A DNA stretch of 64,000 bases from Cherax quadricarinatus (GCF_038502225.1 NC_091355.1:14186541-14250540), one strand, 5' to 3'. Shown: positions 24,093 to 34,653, counted from the stretch's first letter. The notes: a model not told the origin generated them from the sequence alone. Numbers and translations are program-made.

Positions 24093-25140
24093 GATTACAT
24101 AAGTTATATTTTAATTTGCTTCTTTTGCATCTTACAGGTCTAGCAACGAAATATAAAACAATCAAATATGGTAATACTGATTTATTTACATCAGAGAATC
24201 TTTCTCTGGATTTCCTATCTCCCACAGGAGAGCTTGTCTTCAAGGGAAATAAGCTGTCCTGAAAAATATGTTATCGTGTGAGTGAACCGTTGTCGAAATA
24301 AAGTCTTACTGTGGTGCAGATGTGGTTATACTACCACACCTGACTTTCAAAATAAAGGCTTGCTATGGTATATGTATGGTTGTATTACCGCACCTTACTT
24401 TTAAATAACTACGGAGTCAAGGCTGGTTCTCAAGACACATTCTGCAGCAGGCGACTTATAGCTTTACACATTACCAACACGACACACAGTATAGCCTACG
24501 TGTCCATAAAGCTCTCATGCCACCCACCACTACAGGGACACGTGCTACGTCCCTTCGCATAAGCTCAGGGCATAAAACTCTAAACTAATGGAAAATGGAG
24601 CAGATAATTTTAGTGCAGCGTACGTGCGTCGTCCATTTGTGTGAGTGTCCAGGATATATGAAGCAGTTCTTTGTTGACCCTTTGTTGCTGTACGCTCTCT
24701 CACCCCGAATTTATGGCTGTAATGATATTTACATAAACGCTTGGGCCTTTTACGGTAATGGCTCTGAGCTGCGCACTTCTTTGTCTGGTTATGTTCTGCC
24801 TGGTGAACTAGCGGGGTGCGTTAGTGGCGAGTATGCTGTGGTGAAGGTGAGTTTGTTGTAGTGAGATTGAGTGAGTTATAAGGAGAAGCATGTTCTGCTG
24901 GTTCGAGGTGTGCTGGAGAGAATGTTTGCCGTGTCAGTTGTGGGTTGAGGAGTGTGTTGTGCTGGGTTAGTCGGGTGTTGATTAGTCTGTGACTTGTGTA
25001 GAGTGTTGTGCAGTGTCAGATTTGTGTTGAAAAGTGTGTTATGCTGGGTGAGAGGTGTGTTAAGGAGTGTTCCAGTGAGTAAGCGTGGTGTTCTAGCAGG
25101 TCATAGGTACTGAGGAGTGTGTTCTTCTATATCAGAAGTG
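24093..25140. other. no gene; degenerate GTGTG-rich repeat on right
   Basis: 24093-24850 has no recognisable feature. From about 24850 to 25140 blocks such as GGAGTGTGTTGTGCTGGGT recur irregularly, a decayed minisatellite. Confidence 0.45.
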
Positions 25141-25723
25141 TAATTACCTATTTGAAGCTACAGAGACTGGATTATGCTCGCGTTTTTATGTCTTCATTAA
25201 TGAATCCTATATAAAAAATAACCCTTTGGCACCACTTTTTCATAATTTACATCAAAAGCCTTTTACCTTGTTTAACCAATTTATTTATTACCATTTTTTC
25301 ATCTTAGCCATCGTGGGCATTTTTAGCGAATTCATCATCACATTGTAATTCATTTCTCACTTTTATTTTTTTTTCTTTTTTTCTTTTCTGATTCCTTTGT
25401 TTTAAAGGAGCGATTAACACAGCTACATAATCTAATTTTCGTTAATATATGTTGTAAACATCTTTTTCAGAACTGTTCCAAACATACATCTGAAAGTTAT
25501 TTTATAGTTAAATTTATAGACAATTTTCGCAAATTTCATGTATATGATCTGCTAATAAAAATTTTTAAACTCATTTTCTCTATGATATTCGGAAATTTTG
25601 CACAGTCTATATTTATTGGGTCTTATTACTCTTTCTCCAACTTCCATTTCATGGCATGTATCGATATTAAACTTAATTACCAATCTGTTAATTCATTTTT
25701 CTCAATAGAAACATTATCTCTCA

Positions 25724-25980
25724 GTTGAAGATTGAGACACACGTGTTACATTTGGGTATCTTAATTGCTGAAACGTTTCGCCTACACAGTAGGCGTCTTC
25801 AGCTCCACAGAGCTGAACTTTTCTCCAGGCTGAGGGACTAACCACCTCAAATACTATTTCTCCAAGGCTGATGGATTGATTACATCTTCATTTCACTACA
25901 CCTGTTGCCTCTGTATTTGACTGAAGAAGCCTACTGTATAGGCGAAACGTTTCAACAATAAATATTCTCCTCTATACTAA
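25724..25980. mobile_element. element with inverted hammerhead-like ends
   Basis: Left end: minus-strand motif with stem II GCCTAC/GTAGGC and GAAACGTTTCAGC (25765-25800). Right end: plus-strand motif at 25917-25955. Between them is the GCTGAGGGACTAACCACCTC block. Both ends carry the TTTGGGTATC/AATAAA-type downstream sequence or its relic. Confidence 0.75.
25917..25955 (+). ncRNA. hammerhead-like motif
   Basis: Stem I TTGA (25917-25920) pairs with TCAA (25952-25955). Core CTGAAGA at 25921-25927, an extra A, stem II GCCTA/TAGGC, GAAA at 25944-25947, then CGUU. Compared with the copy at 9790, stem I changed from CTGA/TCAG to TTGA/TCAA with pairing kept. Confidence 0.65.
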
Positions 25981-26409
25981 CAATAAATCGCTAAGGACAA
26001 TTATGAGGTTGAACTTAAGTTACCATTCCAGTGATTCAGTCTCCATAAAACTAACTTAACGTAGACAAAATTTACAATCTCTTCTATGAAAATATTTTTC
26101 CTTTAGCTAAGATATTAGAGTGGCAAGAAAATAGGCAGGATATATGGGTGTTCAGTCAGGCAGAAAAAGGATAAGGTTTCCGTGTCCATCTTCTCTTACT
26201 CTTAGTTTTATCTGATATAATAGTTCTTATTTTTCATTTCTCTCATTTTCCCTATACTCTTCACCTTCCTCTTCTTTGTTTTTATGTTCTCGTCCATTTA
26301 ATCTTATTCTTCCTCTATAATTCTCTGTCTTCAATCCGGATAAACTCAACGTCTTTTCATTATGGACTATAAATACTCACGTACCTTCCACCCCAGGTAG
26401 ATCTGTTTG

Positions 26410-26448
26410 TGACTTGAAAAAGCCCACTATGTGGGCGAAACGTTGTCA
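26410..26448 (+). ncRNA. hammerhead-like motif, U3-A8 type
   Basis: Stem I TGAC (26410-26413) pairs with GTCA (26445-26448). The core is TTGAAAA, where both C3 and G8 of CUGANGA are replaced (U3, A8), keeping a Watson-Crick pair. Stem II GCCCAC pairs with GTGGGC in full. GAAA is followed by CGUU and a downstream AATAAAGG. Confidence 0.62.
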
Positions 26449-26657
26449 ATAAAGGATCACATTATACTGCATATGTGTTTATATTTCCATTGTGTCGGTA
26501 TTTTATACCATTTATTTCCATCTTTTCATTATCCTTATTTCGTTAGTCCATATATTTTATTTTGTTTCTTTGTGCACCTCTTCTTCCAGGTGTTAGCACT
26601 TGTTTTTTTTCAGTTTGATTGTTATGTTGATTACTTCACACATATTGTGTCCTCAAC

Positions 26658-26885
26658 TGCCTCCCAGCACACACAAGAGGGATTACCAATAGACCCTTGG
26701 ATGTCTTCAAGAAGGCGCTGGAGGGGCACCTAAAGTCAGTGCTTGACCAGCCGGGCTGTGGCCCGTACGTCGGTTTACGAGCGGCCAGCAGTAACAGCCT
26801 GAGTGATCAGGCCCTGATCCACTGCGAAGCCTTGTTACGGACCGAACCGCGGGGGCGCTGACTCCCGAAACTTCCTTCAGGTATA
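26658..26885 (+). pseudogene. family B LINE C-terminus (partial)
   Basis: Frame reads RGITNRPLDVFKKALEGHLK, then SVLDQPGCGPYVGLRAASSN, SLSDQALIHCEA and ends EPRGR before a TGA. The same protein end is read at 31583-32014 and 60510-60720. The stop codon sits inside a GGGGGCGCTGACTCCC hairpin. 5'-truncated, no stops inside the remaining frame. Confidence 0.85.
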
Positions 26886-26979
26886 CTTTAGTCCTTCCTT
26901 CCTTGCCTTTTTCACTTCTCCACTTTCACGCCTTCTAAATTTTCTTATTTCCCTCTCCTTTTGAAGTGTTTGTTTTCCT

Positions 26980-26998
<19 letters not shown>

Positions 26999-27044
<46 letters not shown>
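26999..27044. repeat. CT microsatellite
   Basis: CT run of about 46 bases. Confidence 0.97.
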
Positions 27045-27046
<2 letters not shown>

Positions 27047-27559
27047 GCTACCTCATGTCTATGCTTTATATTTTCATCTGTTATCGATTCTCTCTTTCAG
27101 GTTGACTCAGATTTTTTCCCCATAATTTCCTTGACCTGATTTCTCTTCAATCTCATTTTCCTATACCACATTAACCCTCACTTAATTATGTTTCGTAATA
27201 ATTTCTATTAATTTACATTATCGCATACCATTGTTTTTTTCCCTTGTCCATTTTTTTTCCTCTCTTTCAAATTGTGCATTAAATTTTTTTCGTTAGATTT
27301 TACTGTTTTTAGTGACCTAGAATTTTTAGGGCACATTTTGGAGGTCTTTGGAGATTTATGTCCAACAAAAAATGCTATAAAACGTTAAGATTTTATTACT
27401 TTAGAGAAGTGATAAGCGAGAACCAGCGGCACTTGTCTACCTGACAACAGTGGAAGATTTATCTGCAGTTATTCTAATATGATAAACATTGTTTTTTCCA
27501 TGATTGCTCGAGAGGTAAGAGACATCCATGCCTGCAGCTTCTTGTCTGCATAATTCATG

Positions 27560-27860
27560 ATTTTTGCCCGCAGAGCATATATTGGTTGACTGAATAGCAT
27601 ATATTGGTTGCCGGCAAAAAACATATATGTTGTTCACAGATCATATATTTGTTGCTTAAAGAGCATATATTTGTTTACACAGCATAAATTTGATTGAAAA
27701 GCATATATTTGTCTTCAGAGAGCATTTCTTATTTACAAAGCATATATTTTGTGTCTGTAGAGCAATTACTTTTTTTCGAGCATATATTTATAGATTGAAG
27801 AGCAAATATTTGTTGTTCACAGAGCATATATTTGTTGCCTGTGGAGCATATTGAGCACCA
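27560..27860. repeat. degenerate GCATATATTTGTTG repeat
   Basis: About ten loosely spaced units around AGAGCATATATTTGTTG with period near 25-35 bases. Confidence 0.7.
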
Positions 27861-29525
27861 CCACTCCGGAACTGGGGTGTGTTCGTGTGAATGTGATGGA
27901 TAGCATGCTCTATCAAACTCACAGTTAAAAATGCAGTGTCAAATTTTGGGGGGTGACCGACAGAGAACACAGCACAATGTTAAAATGAATCACGCAAAAT
28001 TGGAATCACAGCAGCTTTATTAATCTAGTTGCCGTCCTGGCTGCTACAGGATACCACTGATTGTCGCGATATCAGAGCAACAGCTGTGTATGACACATCT
28101 GTATTTGACACATTAACACTGTTACTACCCCACACGAAACATGTTGCTAATATTGCATTCCCACACGACGCATCACTAATTTTCACACTACTATTGCAAT
28201 TTTACAAAATACATTAGTAGTTACCAGTGTTGCAACCCACACGACACTGTCACCTTACCCCTGCCGCAGCTTCACGCAACACAACTATACCGCCTAAGAT
28301 GCAATACCACGTGACATACCATTAATTATAATGTTACCTCTGTTGCAAATTTATGCATCACTAGTAATCAACGTTCCATTCTCACATAGTGCATCACTAA
28401 TTATCACGGAACGCCTGTCGCAACTTAGCATCACATATCACTGCCTACAAAGAGAGGAAATTAATGAATATTACCCACCTGCTAACCCGTGCATGGCTAC
28501 CTACAAACTATGGTCTGGCCACCAAAGTCAGACTAGCCAAGAAACGATAAACAATAACCACGTCTGACACCAAGGGCCCCTCCTCTTCACCCAGGGAGCA
28601 GTGCAGGACACTGGAGTCCTTGCAGTAACCTGTATTCATAAGAAGCAAGGTAAACATTGGTTACCCTATGAAACTTCTTCCTTTCAGAATTAAGTATATT
28701 CGAATTAAACATCAGTTGTACAGTATATAACATTCTGTACCTGGTGTTCAGGCTTTTTAATACTTGCTAGACAGGAGCGTTTGATACTTAACAAATGTGT
28801 GTCTGGGATACTCAACACTGGATCTGCAGTATCAACGTCCACCTCACTGCTGGGCAACATAACATTCCATTATCAGAAGATGGAAAATATTAAAAATATG
28901 ACACTTTTCACATAACTGTATAAGTAGGATTAGGATTAATCTAATACACTGTGAAAAGCATTCTGATAGAATTTACCCTAAATATTTGTTGTTAATTTGC
29001 ACCATCACTGAAGTAGAAGCAGCAGAGGCAGAAGCAGAAGCAGCAGCAGCAACAGCAGAAGAAGAATCAAGAAGAAAGAAGAAGAAAACAAGAACAACTC
29101 GCCCTGGTGTTCAAGACGGGGAAGCCTCATATAATAACACCTGCCAACTCCCACATACACATACAAGCAGTAACATTTATTTAATTTGTGGGAAGTGTGC
29201 TGATAGTCTTCTGTGTGGCTAATCTTCCCATGCTGTCAGCTGAAAATTGCCTTGCATTTTGGATATTATACTTTGACCTTGAAGGCTGTTGGTTGTGTGG
29301 CATTGAGGTATTTTTGTCTCCGAGGAAACAGTCGTGGGCAAGCAACCTGTGTCGTGTGAGCGAGCTAAAATCCTTGAAATCCACGCTTTAGGTACAGCCT
29401 GTAGACTCCCTTGTAAGCAAGCTTAACCTCTGTAACCGATGGTTCAAGTTACAGCCTCTGATTCATTGAAGTTATTGTCTATGATCCATAAGTGAAAGTT
29501 TCCTTGATCTTCCATTTTTTAAGTA

Positions 29526-29527
<2 letters not shown>
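27861..29527. other. no gene seen
   Basis: Contains irregular CACACGACGCATCACTAAT-like blocks (about 28100-28450), possibly an old minisatellite, and an AGCAGAAGC-rich patch near 29020-29090. No recognisable exon. Confidence 0.4.

Positions 29528-29572
<45 letters not shown>
29528..29572. repeat. AC microsatellite
   Basis: Pure AC run without LINE sequence beside it. Confidence 0.95.
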
Positions 29573-29576
<4 letters not shown>

Positions 29577-29938
29577 TGATGCTGACTTCTGTGCTGACAG
29601 TGCTTGCCATGTTAATTTAGCTCTGTGCTATCATAGCTCCTCCTTGGAAATAAATAAATGGTAACAATATAAAGATCAATATTTGGTACTGAGAGTTGCT
29701 GGTTACAATTCACCTTTGACTAAGAACCTTTTGTGTATCACTCATGAGTAAGACATAACACCCGACTTGTAAATAAATAAATAAGTCCAGACAGGACAAC
29801 CTGTTGGTATGTAAATCAGAATTATCTGGATAACAACTACTTGAATATTTTAATTACTAATGTACTTAACTAGACTACCAGGAAATTATACGTTTTTACT
29901 TCACTCTTTGAAGTGGTTTACTGGAAACATTTTGAACA

Positions 29939-30519
29939 GAGTTTTACGGTAATGATATGACTGAACTGGGTTTTACGGTAATGGTATGACTGAACTGGGT
30001 TTTACGGTAATGGTATGACTGAACTGGGTTTTACGGTAATGGTATGACTGAACTGGGTTTTACGGTAATGGTATGACTGAACTGGGTTTTACGGTAATGG
30101 TATGACTGAACTGGGTTTTACGGTAATGGTATGACTGAACTGGGTTTTACGGTAATGGTATGACTGAACTGGGTTTTACGGTAATGGTATGACTGAACTG
30201 GGTTTTATGGTAATGGTATGACTGAACTGGGTTTTATGGTAATGGTATGACTGAACTGGGTTTTACGGTAATGGTATGACTGAACTGGGTTTTATGGTAA
30301 TGGTATGACTGAACTGGGTTTTACGGTAATGGTATGACTGAACTGGGTTTTACGGTAATGGTATGACTGAACTGGGTTTTATGGTAATGGTATGACTGAA
30401 CTGGGTTTTATGGTAATGGTATGACTGAACTGGGTTTTACGGTAATGGTATGACTGAACTGGGTTTTACGGTAATGGTATGACTGAACTGGGTTTTACGG
30501 TAATGGTACGACTGAGCTA
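29939..30519. repeat. 29-bp minisatellite, about 20 units
   Basis: Twenty units of 29 bases that differ almost only by C or T in TTTTA(C/T)GGTAATGG. Units 10, 11, 13, 16 and 17 carry T. The end units have extra changes (GATATG at the left, TACGAC at the right). Confidence 0.97.
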
Positions 30520-31439
30520 ATTATTCCACAGACTCGATGAAGAATTCAGAATCAACTATATCTTCAATACTTTCTCTTGTTACACACATGAAACAATGGG
30601 CTGGTTCATCAGAGTTCTGAGTTGTAATATTATATTCACGAAATGATACATAATCCGTGAAGTTTTATAATTGAATTACTTTGCAGACTTAAATTTCTCC
30701 TTAAAATGTAAACACCTACGGAAAAGATGAAACAGTCAGCAATGGCCACTGTTTAACTCTGCAAACGATCGTTCCGCTTCAGAATTTCGCTTAAGTTCGT
30801 TTCAACCATACAGAAAAGATCTTGGTAAAATATTATTAGTATGTTGGCATTCTAAGTTAGGTGAGGTAAGATTCATCAGATAACAGAGCCTTCCACTGGC
30901 TTACCCCCATTTTTCGCAATTTCGTTAAAAAATAAGAATACCCAACCATACCAAATATTTTACAGCACAGATCGTCTCGACGCGAGAGTATCAGCTGTCA
31001 AAGGCTCGGATCCTCTGTATAACTTAATTAAGACTTCACAGGTGGAAACGTAGCCTCAACAAAATATGCTACTGCAAAAGCCTCTTTTTCTTCACGATCA
31101 CAGTTTTGTTAATCCAAGAGGCCTCAAAATGGCTCTTACCTGACATTTGCGATAGTTACCTGGAATTACAGGAGTGAAGATCATACTCAGAAGAAGCAGG
31201 TAGTGGGTTGCAGGTGTGAGTTCTCACAGGATACGGCGACGCTCCTGCCATTCTCTCTTCTCCCTTACCTCCACGTACGGTCGACTCACCTTTAAGTCGG
31301 CACATTGAACCTCACCGTGTTTAAACTTCTCGGTACTTTCATTTATAAATGGTATTTGAGATTATATTTTAAATCATTGGGCTTCACAAAAGCCTAAAGC
31401 CAAAGCTGTGTGAGACAGGTAGGCACAGTTATGAGAGAC
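30520..31439. other. no recognisable feature
   Basis: Ordinary AT-rich sequence; no repeat family or coding region recognised. Confidence 0.45.
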
Positions 31440-31562
31440 GGTGTGAGAGTGAGAGAGCACAGCCGTGAGTCAGGAGCAGCCGTGAGTTAGGAGCAGCCGT
31501 GAGAGTCAGGAGCAACAGTGAGAGTCAAAAGCAGAAGTGAGAGTCAGGAGCAGCAGTGGTTA
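31440..31562. repeat. minisatellite GTGAGAGTCAGGAGCAGCA, left part
   Basis: Units of about 16-20 bases on the theme GTGAGAGTCAGGAGCAGCA, cut by a LINE insertion at about 31560 and resuming at 32149. Confidence 0.85.
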
Positions 31563-32150
31563 CCTGGAGGTTATTCCGGGGATCAACGCCCCCGCGGCCC
31601 GGTCCATGACCAGGCCTCCCGATGGATCAGGGCCTGATCTACCAGGCTATTACTGCTGGCTGCACGCAATCCAACGTACGAGCCACAGCCCGGCTGACCC
31701 GGCACTGACTTTAGGTATCTGTCCAGCTCTCTCTTGAAGGCAGCCAGGGGTTTATTGGCAATTCCCCTAATGCTTGATGGGAGGCTGTTGAGCAGTCTTG
31801 GGCCCCGGACACTTATGGTGTTTTCCCTTAGTGTATCAATGGCGCCCCTACTTTTAATTGGGGGCATTTTGCATCGCCTGCCCAGTCTTTTACTTTCGTA
31901 GGGAGTGATTTCTGTGTGCAGATTTGGGACCATTCCTTCCAGGATTTTCCAAGTGTAGATTATGATATATCTCTCCCTCCTGCGTTCCAACGAGTACAAG
32001 TCAAGTGCTTCCAAGCGTTCCCAGTAGTTAAGGTGCTTGACAGAACTTATACGTGCAGTAAAGGATCTCTGTACACTCTCTAGATCTGCGATTTCACCTG
32101 CTTTGAATGGAGATGTTAATGTACAGCAGTATTCCAGCCTAGAGAGAACA
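31558..32150 (-). mobile_element. family B LINE inserted in minisatellite
   Basis: Minus-strand, 5'-truncated LINE of about 590 bases whose 3' end is the GGGGGCGTTGATCCCC hairpin followed by CCTCCAGGTAA. The same GAGAGTCAGGAGCAG repeat stands on both sides, so it entered the minisatellite. Confidence 0.88.
31583..32140 (-). CDS. LINE polymerase C-terminal region, family B
   Basis: An open frame of about 185 residues, read beyond the first TTG/ATG-like start because it is uninterrupted to the 5' break: LEYCCTLTSPFKAGEIADLE, SVQRSFTARI, YWERLEALDLYSLERRRERY, then ITPYESKRLGRRCKMP, GPRLLNSLPSSIRGI, RELDRYLKSVPGQPGCGSYV and the terminal GPRGR. The LE.VQR.F..RI and NSLP..IR patterns mark the thumb and C-terminus of a Jockey/I-like non-LTR polymerase. 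No catalytic FADD remains. It looks young: no stop or frameshift. Confidence 0.88.
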   Translation of the reverse strand, partial: RLEYCCTLTSPFKAGEIADLESVQRSFTARISSVKHLNYWERLEALDLYSLERRRERYIIIYTWKILEGMVPNLHTEITPYESKRLGRRCKMPPIKSRGAIDTLRENTISVRGPRLLNSLPSSIRGIANKPLAAFKRELDRYLKSVPGQPGCGSYVGLRAASSNSLVDQALIHREAWSWTGPRGR

Positions 32151-32300
32151 GTGAGAGTCAGGAGCAGCAGAGTCAGGAGAAGCAGTGAGAGCAGCAGGAG
32201 TGAGAGTCAGCAGCAGGAGTGAGAGTCAGCAGCAGGAGTGAGAGTCAGCAGCAGGAGTGAGAGTCAGCAGCAGGAGTGAGAGTCAGCAGCAGCATTGACA
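32149..32300. repeat. minisatellite, right part
   Basis: GTGAGAGTCAGCAGCAGGA units of 19 bases, about five perfect copies, following irregular units. Continuation of 31440-31562. Confidence 0.92.
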
Positions 32301-32455
32301 ATACAACACCTGCTAGGCTGAGGTACTGATTATCTTCTACCTCTTCAGTCCTCTTTTCTGTCCCTGAATTGTATTGATAAAGCCACTGTTGGGCGAAACC
32401 TTTACATAATAAAGACACCCATTTCTTACATGTGTGTTTAATTCTTCAGCTTATC
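32300..32455 (+). mobile_element. hammerhead-like element, 3' part
   Basis: Contains GGCTGAGGTACTGATTATCT, the ribozyme-like motif at 32370-32406 and a downstream AATAAAGACACCC. Stem I TGTA (32370-32373) pairs with TACA (32403-32406); core TTGATAA is of the U3-A8 type; stem II is weakened to GCC/GGC. Confidence 0.62.
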
Positions 32456-32519
32456 GGTGTTATATACCGTTGATGTTATAGATACTCTCAAGAGACTCAG
32501 ACGTATCATCCTTCGATGA

Positions 32520-32588
32520 GTTTGGGTTTGAGAAGAACCTCCCTAGTGTAGGCCAGTCCTCCAGCAGTGTTCTTTCTTATGTTCTTTT
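32520..32588 (+). mobile_element. 3' end of family D LINE
   Basis: GGGTTTGAGAAGAACCTCC, TAGTGTAGGCCAGT and CAGCAGTGTTC-TTTCTTATGTTCTT, as at 10568 and 37965. Confidence 0.7.
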
Positions 32589-32879
32589 GGTCCTTGTCCA
32601 CAGAGTTGTTACATACTAACTTAACAGAGTAATGAACGTGTTTACGAGTAGCAAAAACTGAACCAATACACAGATCGCAATGAACTCGCTAGTCAGTCGG
32701 GAATGCTCGGGGTTATGCCAGAGCACATCAGTGTAATAAAATAATTAAATGCTAGAATTAAACTTTATTTCCTTTGTTTGCTGTTGGTTTTATTACCTAA
32801 ACGGCAAGAGTGAATTGTCTAAAAATGTATCGTGTAGACTTGAGGCTGTAAAGCTAATTTCTTTGTGGTTCAGTAGAGT

Positions 32880-33000
32880 ATCAATTTGTTGTGTTACTGT
32901 GACTTGTCAAGGGTCCAAGTCGGACCGAAACGTCGCCTTAAGCTTCTTTCTATGTGCGGATGTGTATAGAGTAAGCATATTTGTCAGTTTAATAAAATGG
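32880..33000 (+). other. GGTCC-type stem-loop with GAAACGTC
   Basis: GACTTGTCAAG followed by GGTCC-AAGTC-GGACC, GAAACGTC. It has stem II and GAAAC in common with the hammerhead-like elements, but the core strand differs. Related to 13130, 42010 and 52990. Confidence 0.4.
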
Positions 33001-33367
33001 GCAAATTTTTAACTATAAAGTTCCAAATCCTTTAAAGCCGCTTAAATGAGTCATTCTTCAGTTACAGCACAGAAACCAATATACCAGTTTGTTTAATAAA
33101 ATTAAAAACTTGGGACTTAACCCAAAAACAATGAGAATATTCCTTTGATCAAAATACAGCAGTACTGAAAGTTTAAAGCCGATCAGCCGAGGCATCCAAG
33201 AGTCATCTCACCAACACCAATAATTCCCATTTTAACGTTATAAAGCTGGCAAATCAGCGTCTACACGAAGCTACAGCTACACTGTACATTATGTCTTTGA
33301 ATCTGTATTAATAAAACCACTGGATGAAGATTGAGACACTTATGCAGCATATGGGAATCTTTATTCA

Positions 33368-33402
33368 GGAAACGTTTCGCCACACAGTGGCTTCATCAGT
33401 CC
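33368..33402 (-). ncRNA. hammerhead-like motif, array unit 1
   Basis: Minus strand: stem I GGA before the core pairs with TCC after the GUU triplet; core CTGATGA is fully canonical; one extra A; stem II GCCAC/GTGGC with loop TGT; GAAA; palindromic ACGU. Confidence 0.65.
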
Positions 33403-33745
33403 AATACAAAGAGGAAGGCGTAAGGAGAGGAGGAGAATGAGGTAATCAGTCCCTCAACCTGGAGTCGATGTGTTCAGTCCATCAATCTTGTAGAATGTAC
33501 AGCATAGGGCCGTAGACGTGGCTTATATACTGTAGTGAGGTGACGTGAAGCAGATGGAGGCGGGGTCATAGTGGTACCATCCACTAGTCGAAGTAGGTCT
33601 TCGTCCAAAGGTTGAACAAGTGTTGAAGAATTCTTTGTAACAAGACCCCATGATGCTGCCGTGTCTGACAGTTGTGATGAATGGTTTGAAAAACCGACAA
33701 GTTGAAGATTGAGACACTTATGCAGCATATGGGAATCTTTATTCA

Positions 33746-33780
33746 GGAAACGTTTCGCCACACAGTGGCTTCATCAGTCC
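33746..33780 (-). ncRNA. hammerhead-like motif, array unit 2
   Basis: Identical to unit 1, offset by exactly 378 bases. Confidence 0.65.
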
Positions 33781-34123
33781 AATACAAAGAGGAAGGCGTA
33801 AGGAGAGGAGGAGAATGAGGTAATCAGTCCCTCAACCTGGAGTCGATGTGTTCAGTCCATCAATCTTGTAGAATGTACAGCATAGGGCCGTAGACGTGGC
33901 TTATATACTGTAGTGAGGTGACGTGAAGCAGATGGAGGCGGGGTCATAGTGGTACCATCCACTAGTCGAAGTAGGTCTTCGTCCAAAGGTTGAACAAGTG
34001 TTGAAGAATTCTTTGTAACAAGACCCCATGATGCTGCCGTGTCTGACAGTTGTGATGAATGGTTTGAAAAACCGACAAGTTGAAGATTGAGACACTTATG
34101 CAGCATATGGGAATCTTTATTCA

Positions 34124-34158
34124 GGAAACGTTTCGCCACACAGCGGCTTCATCAGTCC
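34124..34158 (-). ncRNA. hammerhead-like motif, array unit 3
   Basis: As unit 1, with one change in stem II (CAGCGGC in place of CAGTGGC on the plus strand), leaving a mismatch or wobble. Confidence 0.6.
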
Positions 34159-34409
34159 AATACAAAGAGGAAGGCGTAAGGAGAGGAGGAGAATGAGGTA
34201 ATCAGTCCCTCAACCTGGAGTCGATGTGTTCAGTCCATCAATCTTTTAGAAAGTACAGCATAGGGCCGTAGACGTGGCTTATATACTGTAGTGAGGTGAC
34301 GTGAAGCAGATGGAGGCGGGGTCATAGTGGTACCATCCACTAGTCGAAGTAGGTCTTCGTCCAAAGGTTGAACAAGTGTTGAAGAATTCTTTGTAACAAG
34401 ACCCCAGTA

Positions 34410-34417
34410 TATAAGCC
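34410..34417 (+). promoter_or_regulatory. TATA-like box in array unit
   Basis: TATATAAG about 128 bases upstream of CTGATGA at 34538; the minus-strand units of the array carry the same box. Function inferred from position and recurrence. Confidence 0.45.
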
Positions 34418-34534
34418 ACGTCTACGGCCCTATGCTGTACATTCTACAAGATTGATGGACTGAACACATCGACTCCAGGTTGAGGGACTGATTACCTCAT
34501 TCTCCTCCTCTCCTTACGCCTTCCTCTTTGTATT

Positions 34535-34569
34535 GGACTGATGAAGCCACTGTGTGGCGAAACGTTTCC
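34535..34569 (+). ncRNA. hammerhead-like motif, inverted segment
   Basis: GGA (34535-34537), CTGATGA (34538-34544), A, GCCAC/GTGGC, GAAA, CGUU and TCC (34567-34569). Plus-strand counterpart of the three minus-strand motifs. Confidence 0.65.
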
Positions 34570-34653
34570 TGAATAAAGATTCCCATATGCTGCATAAGTG
34601 TCTCAATCTTCAACTTGTCGGTTTTTCAAACCATTCATCAAAACCACTGGATG

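Larger units (their letters stand above)
33313..34653 (-). mobile_element. 378-bp tandem hammerhead-like array with 14-bp TSD
   Basis: Units of 378 bases start at 33326/7, 33704 and 34083; the third is cut at 34406 and followed by an inverted segment up to 34639. The 14 bases AAAACCACTGGATG flank the whole block at 33313-33326 and 34640-34653, so the array seems to have inserted as one piece. The target was stem II of an older hammerhead-like copy, whose right part continues at 34654. The unit strand is minus. An inverted 5' segment resembles the product of twin priming in LINE insertion. Confidence 0.85.

Noticed and set aside
24595..24861. 88-residue plus-strand frame, possible host exon
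   Set aside because: No family recognised and no matching exon nearby; plausible chance frame in non-coding DNA.
29939..30519. CRISPR-like array of regular units
   Set aside because: Units are contiguous copies without unique spacers, in an animal genome; this is a minisatellite.
33474..33761. 95-residue minus-strand frame repeated identically at 33852-34139
   Set aside because: Identity of the two copies follows from the 378-bp tandem duplication; the frame crosses the ribozyme-like motif and gives no recognisable protein.
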